From positions 1 to 45,132 of the forward strand of contig ONSR01000019.1 of assembly GCA_900320565.1 (NCBI GenBank): a DNA stretch of 45,132 nucleotides, given 5' to 3'. This document shows, piece after piece, positions 14,343 to 21,844 of the stretch. Each line of letters starts with the position of its first letter. The first letter of the stretch is position 1. Under the pieces are notes generated by a model. That model made no database searches. It was not told the origin of the DNA and saw nothing but the letters and a program-made list of their open reading frames with translations. The position numbers and the translations under genes are program-made. This DNA is from an uncultured Prevotellaceae bacterium. GTDB taxonomy: Bacteria > Bacteroidota > Bacteroidia > Bacteroidales > Bacteroidaceae.

Positions 14343-15860
14343 ATGCTCTGCTTCCTCTCGCTGTTCCTGATGTTCTGTGCAGCAGCCATCTACCGTGCCT
14401 TGCTGTATGGGAATGAGCCTTATGCCAATCTGCTGCTCGTAGCATTGTCCAGCGCCGTGCTGTCGTTCTTCCTGACAGCGATGCGTCCCTATTGGCTCTT
14501 CGTCCTGCTGAGCATTCCCCTGATGTGGCTCTCCGGCAACGAGACTTTCGTGGTTGTGGTGTACCGTCACTACATGAAGGCGATGAATGTCGTCTCGATG
14601 TTCATCACGAATACGACGGAAAGTGGCAGCTTCATCTCCAATAACCTCTTGGCTATCCTGTGCGACGTGCCCATCGTCGTCCTGTGGCTCGTCGCCTTGT
14701 GGGCAAAGCGCACGAGTCGTCCGCTTGGCTACAAGACGTTTGCCGCCTCGGGCGCATTGCTGGTGCTGTTCCTGGCCTTTACGTGGGAGACAAAGCTGAT
14801 GGACCTGCCGCCCTTCAACCTGCCGCTGCAATACTACCGAGGCTATGCCATAAACCAGAAGATAGCTCAGGCGGCTTCCGGTCCCCACATCACGCCCGAC
14901 TGCCAGCAGCTCAATCCCGGGGAGCGCGAGGCGTACGTCCTGTTCATAGGTGAAAGCGTCGTCTATGACCACCTGTCGCTTGCCGGTTACAACCGTCCCA
15001 CCACTCCGCTCATGGATGGTCGCGACAACCTCACCCTCTTCACCGACTACATGACCAATGCCACCTTGACATTGCTGGCAGCACCAATGCTGATGACCGA
15101 CGCCACGACCGACGACTTCTTCCGGAGCTATTCCGGCGTCAATAGCCTGCAAGTCTTTGGGGCATGCGGCTTCAAGACCTTTGTTCTGGTCTGCACCAAC
15201 CACCTGGAATACGACACCTACCTCACCACGTCGGCCGACGAGGTGATAAGCGTGGGCAAGGATATAGACATCCCCGCCAAGGTGGACTCCCTGACAAACA
15301 TCTATCCCAAGACCTTCTTCATCGTGCAGGGACTGGGCAACCATTGTTACTTCTATAACTTCGAAGAGCAGGACAACCTCTTCACGCCCAACCCTTATTA
15401 CGGGCCAAGCGCACAGTCCGACAGCCTCTACTACAACGCCTACGACTGCACCCTCCGCTATACGGATCGCGTCGTGGACGGCGTCATCAATGCCATCGAC
15501 AAGGAAGGCATGACCTCCCTGATGCTCTTCGCCTCCGACCACGGAGAGAATGTGAACCCAGGCGACGAACGGCGCTCCGTCTCCATGAACCCGATGCGGA
15601 GCGAATATCATGTGCCCCTCATCATCTGGAGGAGCCAAACGTGGATAGAGCAGAACCCCGAAAAGGAACAATGCATACTCGCCGCCAAAGACCGCCCAAC
15701 GAACACCGACAACGTCTTCTATACCCTGTGCGACGCAGCATCAATCCTCCTTCCCGACTCCCTCTCCAAACCCGAATGGGCCATCACCTCCCCGACATTC
15801 ACCCAGCACAAGCGCACACTCCTCACCCCCGATGGCAAGACCATCCTCGAGCTTGACTGA
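14343..15860 (+). CDS. Phosphoethanolamine transferase-like membrane sulfatase-fold enzyme
   Basis: A 505-aa inner-membrane protein with about five hydrophobic segments in the first ~150 residues and a periplasmic catalytic domain. Motifs correspond to the EptA/CptA family: FIGESVVYDHLSLAGYNRPTTP with metal ligand E204, catalytic Thr in NATLTLLAAP (T241), the QGLGNHCYFYNF block near residue 328, and ASDHGEN with D399 and H400. The family moves phosphoethanolamine from phosphatidylethanolamine to lipid A or other surface glycans. The usual GTxTA at the nucleophile is ATLTL here, so the protein is a divergent member. The ATG at 14343 was chosen because the promoter lies over the longer upstream extension. 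A bidirectional terminator separates it from the convergent PAP2 phosphatase gene, another lipid/phosphate-acting enzyme. Confidence 0.82.
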   Translation: MLCFLSLFLMFCAAAIYRALLYGNEPYANLLLVALSSAVLSFFLTAMRPYWLFVLLSIPLMWLSGNETFVVVVYRHYMKAMNVVSMFITNTTESGSFISNNLLAILCDVPIVVLWLVALWAKRTSRPLGYKTFAASGALLVLFLAFTWETKLMDLPPFNLPLQYYRGYAINQKIAQAASGPHITPDCQQLNPGEREAYVLFIGESVVYDHLSLAGYNRPTTPLMDGRDNLTLFTDYMTNATLTLLAAPMLMTDATTDDFFRSYSGVNSLQVFGACGFKTFVLVCTNHLEYDTYLTTSADEVISVGKDIDIPAKVDSLTNIYPKTFFIVQGLGNHCYFYNFEEQDNLFTPNPYYGPSAQSDSLYYNAYDCTLRYTDRVVDGVINAIDKEGMTSLMLFASDHGENVNPGDERRSVSMNPMRSEYHVPLIIWRSQTWIEQNPEKEQCILAAKDRPTNTDNVFYTLCDAASILLPDSLSKPEWAITSPTFTQHKRTLLTPDGKTILELD

Positions 15861-15908
15861 GTGCCCATAAAGGCTGACGGCATTACCGTCTATGAGTTAT
15901 GAAAAAGA

Positions 15909-15935
15909 TTAGGGGAGCTGATGTGGCTCCCCTAA
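15909..15935. terminator. Bidirectional terminator between convergent genes
   Basis: A 10-bp perfect stem, TTAGGGGAGC (15909-15918) with GCTCCCCTAA (15926-15935), loop TGATGTG. TTATTT follows on the plus side and AATCTTTTTC on the minus side, so it can serve the transferase gene and the phosphatase gene. Confidence 0.88.
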
Positions 15936-15959
15936 TTATTTCTGTCTGGCAGGCTGGAT

Positions 15960-16676
15960 TTACTTTCCCTTCTTCAGCTTCTCGAACTCTTTCTTTGCTT
16001 TGGCAAGTTGGTCCATGAAGTCTTTGTTGTTCATTAGGGCGGGCAGGACGAGTGCACCTACCATTTGGCCGGCCTTGACGTCGCTGTAGTGGTGGAAGCC
16101 TACTATCCAGCGGCTTTCGCCAAAGTCGAGGCCACGCTTGTAGAGTTGGTTCTGACGTTCGGGATTGATGCAGGCCAGCACCATCGAGACGGCGACGCCT
16201 GTTGCGCTGTGACCTGATACGTAGCTGCCGTTGTGGCGCAGGTGCTCCTCTGCTTCGGGCACGGGTGTGGGCTCGTTGTAGAGAGCATAGGGACGGGTGC
16301 GCTTGTAGAGGTTCTTCGTGCAGCGTGTGGCATAGCTGCCTGCATCTTCCTTCATGCGGTTGATGAGGTTATAGATTTCCGGCGTGTCTTCCTTCGAGAG
16401 CTTCATGCCGAAGGCTTCGGAGAAGACGTCCAGGATGTTGTCGGTCGAGGTGTTGGCGTCCTTGACGGCTTGCTTGCCGCGCGGTGTGTCGCGGAGCGTC
16501 TTGCCGTATTGATACATGTGGAAGTCCTGTTCGAAGAGCAGCGAGCCGAATGCTGGTGGGGGACCGATGAAGGTAGTGTCCAGGGGAGCTTCCTCCTTGG
16601 TCAAGTAGTGGTTCGACTGTCCGTAGATGGTGATTACGGTGAACAAAAACGCGATGATGCTGATACTTCTTTTCAT
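15960..16676 (-). CDS. Secreted PAP2-family (class A) acid phosphatase
   Basis: A 238-aa protein with an N-terminal signal peptide (residues 1-19, ending IYGQ). The three-part PAP2/haloperoxidase signature is complete: K121-x6-R128-P129 in KNLYKRTRPY, GSYVSGHS at 150-157 (the usual PSGH has Val for Pro), and SR-x5-H-x3-D with R189, H195 and D199 in SRWIVGFHHYSD. H195 is the expected nucleophile and H156 the acid/base. Size and the periplasmic location fit class A non-specific acid phosphatases (PhoN-like) rather than polytopic lipid phosphatases. It removes phosphate from a broad range of esters in the periplasm. The C-terminus is Lys-rich and helical. It is convergent with the phosphoethanolamine-transferase-like gene. 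Confidence 0.92.
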   Translation of the reverse strand: MKRSISIIAFLFTVITIYGQSNHYLTKEEAPLDTTFIGPPPAFGSLLFEQDFHMYQYGKTLRDTPRGKQAVKDANTSTDNILDVFSEAFGMKLSKEDTPEIYNLINRMKEDAGSYATRCTKNLYKRTRPYALYNEPTPVPEAEEHLRHNGSYVSGHSATGVAVSMVLACINPERQNQLYKRGLDFGESRWIVGFHHYSDVKAGQMVGALVLPALMNNKDFMDQLAKAKKEFEKLKKGK

Positions 16677-16723
16677 TGTTTTTAGTTGTTAGATGTGTTT
16701 TAGTGCTTGCAAAGGATTTGCCC

Positions 16724-16834
16724 AAATCCTGCAGTGGATTTGATGAAATCCTCACGTCGATTTTGCCAAATCCTCACGTCGATTTAAGGGACGTGTCCCT
16801 CTCCTCATAGGGACGCGTCCTTATCCGAACACGG
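16724..16834. repeat. 22-nt-period palindromic array 2 (five units)
   Basis: Units start at 16724, 16746, 16768, 16790 and 16812 (last 23 nt). Three AAATCC-type units are followed by two GACGYGTCC-type units, ending with GAACACGG-ATTT as in array 1. The number of each unit type differs from array 1 (three plus two here, two plus four there), the behaviour of a variable-number tandem repeat. It lies between the phosphatase gene and giant repeat gene 2. Confidence 0.85.
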
Positions 16835-16840
16835 ATTTGT

Positions 16841-16914
16841 CTTTAACCTTTTTCCGCGCATAAAAAGCGCGCCTTGCCGCTAAAGCGTGCAAGAACCGTT
16901 AACCGTTATTAAAG
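16841..16914 (-). repeat. Two-hairpin stop-adjacent element, copy C
   Basis: Nearly identical to copy B (same hairpin 2 with CTTGC-CGC, TAAA, GCG-T-GCAAG at 16873-16893) but with the first TTAACCGTTAA shortened. It directly adjoins the stop codon of giant repeat gene 2, and array 2 directly adjoins its other side. Confidence 0.8.
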
Positions 16915-19900
16915 CTACTTCTTCAGCAGCTTCTTGCCGCCCTGGATGACGATGCCCTTGTAGCCGCTGCCTACCTTCTGGCCAGCCAGATTATAGGTAG
17001 AGTCGTTAAGGTTCTTAGAGTCCTTGAGGTCCTTAATGCCATCGATGTAGTCCTGGCTGCAGATGACAACCCACTGGTCGGTGATGGCCTCGCCGTCGGC
17101 TTTTACGATGTGCTTAGTCCTGTTGTCGAAGTAAGCGCCTGCGGGAACACCGATGATGAGGTCGTCCTCCAGTGTGAGCGACGGGAAGTTGTAGGGCGCC
17201 TCTGCACCCTTCATGTTCACGACGGTCTCTGCTCCACGGATGGTGATGCCGCCTGCCGAAGCGTTCTTCTTGCCCATGCCGAAGCCTATGGTGCCTTCTG
17301 CTATGACATTGACGCCGCCGTCGATGGTGATGCCGGGAGCTGAGGAGTAGATGCCTGTCTCGCCTTGGCAACGGAGCGAGCCTGTGAGGATGCTCGAGAT
17401 GGTGGTCTGCTCAGTGATGTAGAGGCCGTAGATGCCCTTCAACTCGTTTTGCCCTTCAACCTTCAATGTAAATGGTGTATAGGCAAAGATGCCATAGTTG
17501 TCAGTGCCGCCATCGATGTTGGCATTGTTGAGGGTGAGCGTTTTTGTTTCAGGGTCGTAGCTTACGGTACCTTCGTCACCAAGAACGTCGGACAGGTTTG
17601 TGTCGTTCACCTCTGTGCCGGCGATGTAGATGCCGTAGCCCATGCTCTTGCCGATGATGACGGTGGTATTGCTCAGTCGCTGTTCTTCTGCATCCACTAA
17701 GGAACGCTTTTCCTCGCTATAGGTTGCGCCGACGGGCTTAATGATGCCGATGCCGTCTTCCATGATGAGTTTGCAGTTGTAGTCCATCCACAAGGCTTCC
17801 TGCTTAGCGGTGAGTGTCAGCCTGGCATCTTCCTTCAGCGTCAGGGCGGAACCTATTGCTTCAGTGAGGGAGAAGGCAGACTTGCGTGTGCTCTCTATGT
17901 TCACCTTGGCTCTGCCTGCTATCGTAACGCCGCATTGGGCCAAGAGGCTGTAACCTTGGGTAGAGATGGTGAGACTTCCATCCGCGTCTGCCCATTTCTC
18001 TGTGGTGATGGTGAGGTGCGACTGGACATTGCCGCTGCGATGGATGCCTTGCGTGCCAAAAGTCAGGTCGTAGCTGTCGAAGTAGTTATTGTAGATGCAT
18101 ACGGGGTCGTTGCCGAGCACGATGGTTGCGTCGCGGAAGGTAGAGATGTCGAGTGCATGAGCCTTCGTTTCGGCATCCACCTCGATGTCCACGCCGCTCA
18201 GGTGCAGCGAGTTGTCCGAAGCGTCGTAGCGTGCATAGCCACCTTCTGTGTTGAGCGATATGGCAGGCAGGACGGTGAGGTCGGACGCGATGGCCGACGT
18301 GATGGTGTCGCCTGCAAAAGCTATATTATATATAGTGTTGCCGTAGGCATCTGTGTTGTGGGCATCCACGAAATCCTGACCGGCTATCGTCACCCATTCA
18401 TTCTTGATGGTGGAGCCGCTGGCACGCACGATGCCGTCCCACTCGTCGCGGAAGTAAGCGCCCTTAGGTAAGGCAATCTGTAGGTCGTCCTCGAGGGTGA
18501 GTCGCTTGAAATCGACGGCTCCTCGCACGCCTTTCAGTTCGACGATAGTTTCTTCACCACGGATGACGACTTCCTCAGCGCTGCTGTATCTCTTGCCCAT
18601 ACCGTAGCGTTCGGTTCCTTCGGCCTTCACTTGTGCGCCGTCCTCGATGTAGAAGATGGGCGTGTTGGAGTAGATGCCGTACTTGCCGGTAGCGTTGAGC
18701 TTGCCAGGACCTTTGATGTGCGTCTCTTTTTCGAAGGAGATGCCGACGCTGCCATTCACGTTGTTCTCGCCATTCAGGACAATGTCGAGCGGGATAAGTG
18801 AGTTGATGCCGTACTGGCTGGTGCCGCCGTCGATGTTGGCATTTGTGAGTGTGAGCCTGTCAACGCCGTTGAAGCAGACAGAGCCTCCGTCGCCCAGTAC
18901 GTCGCTCAGGTTGCTGGTGTTCACCCTTGTGCCTGCGATGTAGAGGTCGTAGTTCTTGGGCTGACCGAAGAGGACTTCGCCTGTCACTTTGTTGCCGTCC
19001 TTGTCAACTATGAAGCCCTGCGACTTGTCGTAGTATGCTCTGACGGGCGAGACGATGCCGATGCCGTCCTCATAGATGATGTCGCCGTATATGGTGCCGT
19101 TCCCTCCCATCCATAAGGGCTCGGAATCGGTTACAAGCTGCAGCTCTGCATGTTCCTTCATGGTCAGGTTGCAGCTGGCGCATGTGAGCGGTGTACGTTT
19201 CTCTGAGGTCAGTGTCACCTTTGTATAGCCGCCTATCACAAGTGGGGAAGAAGTGTATATAGCATAGCCTCTGGTTGTGACGTTCAGCTGCGAGGTGGTA
19301 TTTCCCTCGCTTGTGATGCTAAAGGTCTTACTAGACGAATCGACGTGGATGCCCGATTCCGAGAAAATGTTGTTGACGATGTTGACAGGATTCATGCCGA
19401 GTTTGATGCTGAAGTCGCTTTTCATACCAACTTCGAGGGTATATTCATTGAGGCTGTCTGGCGCAACGATATCTACGCCGCTCAGGTGCAGCTCGTTCTT
19501 GTTGCTGTCGTAGTACGCATAGCCTGAGTCGCAGTTCTTCGTGACGTAGGGAAGCACGGTGAGGTCGTTCTTCGTGGCAGACGTGATGTACTGTCCGGCT
19601 ATCTTGATGGGGTAGTACATATTGCCGTCGTCGTCGATGTTACGGATGGTAACCTTCCATCCTTTCTGCCTTGCGATGTCGGCTTGTTCGTCAGTGCAAG
19701 TGTTGTCAATTCCTGTATCATAAACAGAAGTAATATGGATACTGCCACCCGTTGTGGTGGGTAGGCTCTCGAGTGTTTCGGTCATCCAGGTGTCGATGCG
19801 GTTGCCGCCCATCAAAATTTCCCAGAGTTCGTTGCAATGCGAGAAGTCGATGTACGTGAGAAGGTTATTCGTGCAATTTAAAGATATGAGGCTGTCGCTT

Positions 19901-21147
19901 TTCGAGAGGTCGAGGCGTGTCAGTTGGTTATAGTCGCATCTCAAGTTGCGCAGCTGCGGGCTTTTCGTCACATCGAGGGATTTCAGCGGATTGGATGTGG
20001 TAACAAGCTTCAGAAGGTACTTGAAGGGTGACACGTCGAGTTCTGTGATATTGTTCCTGGTTATATTCAGAATCTCCAGCTCTGGGAAGTACTCTATTCC
20101 TTTCAGTGAAGAGATGTCTCTGTCTGTGACGTCTATGGTGATATAGTAAGTTGACTCTTCTGTTTCAGATTTAGAATACACACCCGCTTCCTGTTGGTCG
20201 AGTCTGCCATCGGCGGGCCTGTCGTCCTTTTCTTCTTTAACGTATGCCCGGAAGTTGTCGTCGGGGAAGTGTGCCTCGTCTATGGGTACGAAAGGCACTA
20301 AATATAGACCCCCATGGATCGCCCAGTCTTCGTCTTCCCAGTATGGTCTGAACAGGAAGGTTTTCTTGTCACTGTCGAAGTGAGCAGCGTATGCTTCGCT
20401 AAGATAAAAGGTCTTTGCCATCATGTTGGAGCTAAGAAAGCAGTTCCCGACATCCTTCATTGCCAATGCGAAATCTGGATAACTGATAGTAACTTCGCTG
20501 TTCTCCACAAAGACAGAGACAAAGTTACTAATACCGGACCATTTGGTTTCTTTCCATCCCTGGCCATCTTGGTAAATATAAAGTTCCTCACTATCTGTGA
20601 TTGCAAGAGTCTCAGATCCAGTGTTGCCTATTATGCCATTCGAATGCTCTGCATAAATCCGAATCGGTGGGCAGTTCGTAAAGGTCAGCGAAGCACCGTT
20701 CCCCACGGTGATGGCATCTTCGTAATCACCTCTGATGTAGATACAGGAGTTCCAGTAGATACCTTCTTGAACTCTTTCCATCGGTATGCCCGTGATGGTG
20801 GTGTTGGCATTGAAGCGCAAGGGAGAAGCGTTCGGGGAATTCATTGCGCAGGGACTGACGAAGCGGATGGTCAATCCGTTACAACTTTCATTGAGGATTG
20901 CACGGTTGCCGCTGCCGCTCCTCTCAATTAAGATGTTGTCGAGGGTAAGCGTCTTCGTGCTGGGGTCGTAGCTGGCATGGGGCGTCCCATCGAGGAAAGC
21001 CTTGATGTTGCTGCCAGTAATGTTGTTGCAGTTGTCGGAAGTGACGCTTACGCCGCCAACCTGAATGCCGTAGTACTCGGCACGCGCTGCCTGAGGCACG
21101 AAGCATGCCAGCATCAGCAAGAGAGATAAGAGTTGAATTTTCTTCAT
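16915..21147 (-). CDS. Giant secreted LRR/beta-repeat surface protein 2 (intact)
   Basis: A 1410-aa paralogue of giant protein 1 with nearly the same signal peptide (MKKIQLLSLLLMLACFVPQA) and first ~40 residues. Order: N-terminal beta-rich region ~25-285; LRR-like block ~335-430 (LDVSPFKYLLKL, LDVTKSPQLRNL, LDLSKSDSLISL); then alternating modules: A-type ~505-740 (YITSATKNDLTVLP), B-type ~745-935 (NLSDVLGDGGS), A-type ~950-1160 (ITSAIASDLTVLP), B-type ~1165-1370 (NLSDVLGDEGTVS). The tail is STYNLAGQKVGSGYKGIVIQGGKKLLKK, a C-terminal pattern common in secreted Prevotella proteins and possibly a sorting signal (inference). Protein 1 has A-B-B-B-B order, so modules have been shuffled or amplified. 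Probably surface-exposed and possibly glycan-binding. No catalytic residues are recognised. Confidence 0.82.
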   Translation of the reverse strand: MKKIQLLSLLLMLACFVPQAARAEYYGIQVGGVSVTSDNCNNITGSNIKAFLDGTPHASYDPSTKTLTLDNILIERSGSGNRAILNESCNGLTIRFVSPCAMNSPNASPLRFNANTTITGIPMERVQEGIYWNSCIYIRGDYEDAITVGNGASLTFTNCPPIRIYAEHSNGIIGNTGSETLAITDSEELYIYQDGQGWKETKWSGISNFVSVFVENSEVTISYPDFALAMKDVGNCFLSSNMMAKTFYLSEAYAAHFDSDKKTFLFRPYWEDEDWAIHGGLYLVPFVPIDEAHFPDDNFRAYVKEEKDDRPADGRLDQQEAGVYSKSETEESTYYITIDVTDRDISSLKGIEYFPELEILNITRNNITELDVSPFKYLLKLVTTSNPLKSLDVTKSPQLRNLRCDYNQLTRLDLSKSDSLISLNCTNNLLTYIDFSHCNELWEILMGGNRIDTWMTETLESLPTTTGGSIHITSVYDTGIDNTCTDEQADIARQKGWKVTIRNIDDDGNMYYPIKIAGQYITSATKNDLTVLPYVTKNCDSGYAYYDSNKNELHLSGVDIVAPDSLNEYTLEVGMKSDFSIKLGMNPVNIVNNIFSESGIHVDSSSKTFSITSEGNTTSQLNVTTRGYAIYTSSPLVIGGYTKVTLTSEKRTPLTCASCNLTMKEHAELQLVTDSEPLWMGGNGTIYGDIIYEDGIGIVSPVRAYYDKSQGFIVDKDGNKVTGEVLFGQPKNYDLYIAGTRVNTSNLSDVLGDGGSVCFNGVDRLTLTNANIDGGTSQYGINSLIPLDIVLNGENNVNGSVGISFEKETHIKGPGKLNATGKYGIYSNTPIFYIEDGAQVKAEGTERYGMGKRYSSAEEVVIRGEETIVELKGVRGAVDFKRLTLEDDLQIALPKGAYFRDEWDGIVRASGSTIKNEWVTIAGQDFVDAHNTDAYGNTIYNIAFAGDTITSAIASDLTVLPAISLNTEGGYARYDASDNSLHLSGVDIEVDAETKAHALDISTFRDATIVLGNDPVCIYNNYFDSYDLTFGTQGIHRSGNVQSHLTITTEKWADADGSLTISTQGYSLLAQCGVTIAGRAKVNIESTRKSAFSLTEAIGSALTLKEDARLTLTAKQEALWMDYNCKLIMEDGIGIIKPVGATYSEEKRSLVDAEEQRLSNTTVIIGKSMGYGIYIAGTEVNDTNLSDVLGDEGTVSYDPETKTLTLNNANIDGGTDNYGIFAYTPFTLKVEGQNELKGIYGLYITEQTTISSILTGSLRCQGETGIYSSAPGITIDGGVNVIAEGTIGFGMGKKNASAGGITIRGAETVVNMKGAEAPYNFPSLTLEDDLIIGVPAGAYFDNRTKHIVKADGEAITDQWVVICSQDYIDGIKDLKDSKNLNDSTYNLAGQKVGSGYKGIVIQGGKKLLKK

Positions 21148-21179
21148 AGTGGTAGTATTTAAAGTTAATAATGTTAATG

Positions 21180-21187
21180 CAAAGATA
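21180..21187 (-). promoter_or_regulatory. -7 box before giant repeat gene 2
   Basis: Minus strand TATCTTTG, 32 nt before the start codon, in a block of DNA almost identical to that before giant gene 1. Confidence 0.55.
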
Positions 21188-21198
21188 TGTTTTTTTGC

Positions 21199-21230
21199 TT
21201 AAGACGCCAAATGTTCCGCAATCTTTTCTG
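21199..21230 (-). pseudogene. Remnant of the 57-aa gene (last codons only)
   Basis: The minus strand reads KIAEHLAS-stop, matching the end KITEHLAS of the 57-aa protein at 13801-13974. It then jumps to the upstream sequence CTGCTGCAAAAGTAGG. The joint is at a short T-rich match (AATCTTTT against TTGTTTTCTG), so roughly 160 nt including the start codon have been lost. The promoter box at 21234-21241 survives and now sits ~50 nt from the giant gene's own -7 box. Confidence 0.75.
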
Positions 21231-21273
21231 CTGCAAAAGTAGGACTATTTTCCGGAAAGCCAGTTGTTAAAAT

Positions 21274-21305
21274 CTTCCAAAATATTTGTTATTTTCTTCC
21301 AAAAT
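21274..21305 (-). promoter_or_regulatory. Second copy of the ATTTTGGAAG direct repeats
   Basis: The plus-strand complements of the two 10-mers are at 21274-21283 and 21296-21305, with the same 22-nt period and 12-nt spacer as at 14044-14075. Flanking DNA diverges a few bases beyond the second repeat, which suggests the repeats are part of the retained functional block. Confidence 0.5.
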
Positions 21306-21360
21306 GCTATTTTTCTCGATGAAATGGGGGAAAATGAAAGTGAAAAATTAAAAATTAAAA

Positions 21361-21446
21361 ATGAAAAGTTAAAAATGAAAAGTTAAAAATGAAAAGTTAA
21401 AACTCCTTCACTCCTTTACTCCTTAGACAAAAAACCTCTAAGGAGT
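21361..21446. repeat. 14-nt tandem repeats followed by a 10-bp inverted repeat
   Basis: ATGAAAAGTTAAAA is repeated three times at 21361, 21375 and 21389. ACTCCTTAGA (21418-21427) and TCTAAGGAGT (21437-21446) form a perfect 10-bp stem with a 9-nt loop but no T-run. The 'ACTCCTTCACTCCTT' text before it also occurs at 14206-14220, next to a 7-nt GAACATT tandem (14151-14171), so this spacer DNA is shared with the other giant-gene upstream region. Confidence 0.6.
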
Positions 21447-21650
21447 CGAGGAGTCAGAGGAGAGCAGCTGAGCTCCGTGCAGAAAATGATTTCGCCCCGG
21501 AGGGGCATTGAGCAATCAGCCCAGGGTGTAGTTCGCTGATTTAGGTTGTCAGTTTTCTGTCTGACAACTGGATAGAGTTGACTGGTTATTAAATTACGAC
21601 TGCTATCTGTTGTCAGTCTTTTTGTTTTCTAATCACTTGCGAAACTCGGG
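21447..21650. other. Intergenic stretch with one hairpin, no gene seen
   Basis: No convincing coding frame. GTTGTCAG (21545-21552) and CTGACAAC (21561-21568) form an 8-bp hairpin with loop TTTTCTGT. The CGCCCCGGAGGGGC palindrome (about 21493-21506) followed by AGCCCAGGG resembles a GC-rich dispersed text often seen between Bacteroidetes genes (from general knowledge; not checked here). Confidence 0.5.
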
Positions 21651-21783
21651 AAATCTTGCAGAGGATTTGATGAAATCCTCACGTGGATTTTAGGGACACG
21701 TCCCTATCCTCATAAGGACGTGTCCTTCCCCTCATAGGGACGTGTCCCTCCCCTCATAGGGACGCGTCCTTATTTGAACACGG
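21651..21783. repeat. 22-nt-period palindromic array 3 (six units)
   Basis: Units start at 21651, 21673, 21695, 21717, 21739 and 21761 (last 23 nt). Two AAATCC-type units (the first changed to AAATCTTGCAGAGGATTT, keeping most pairing) precede four GAC-type units, again ending with GAACACGG-ATT. Unlike arrays 1 and 2 it is not followed by the two-hairpin element but by CACCTTTTCAC-type text before the C69 gene's stop. Confidence 0.85.
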
Positions 21784-21844
21784 ATTGAGCGGATGAAAAG
21801 GATTTCTTTTTCACCTTTTCACCTTTTCACTTTTAACGTGTACT

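Noticed and set aside
14037-15671. Long minus-strand frame (544 codons)
   Set aside because: Antisense to the phosphoethanolamine-transferase-like gene, which has family motifs and a consensus promoter. The antisense text is rich in His/Gln/Gly/Val and has no domain.
9200-21147. Confirmed type IX secretion signal
   Set aside because: The short tails (NLAGQKV...KKLLKK) resemble common Prevotella C-termini, but they lack the full type IX domain and no secretion genes are in the window.
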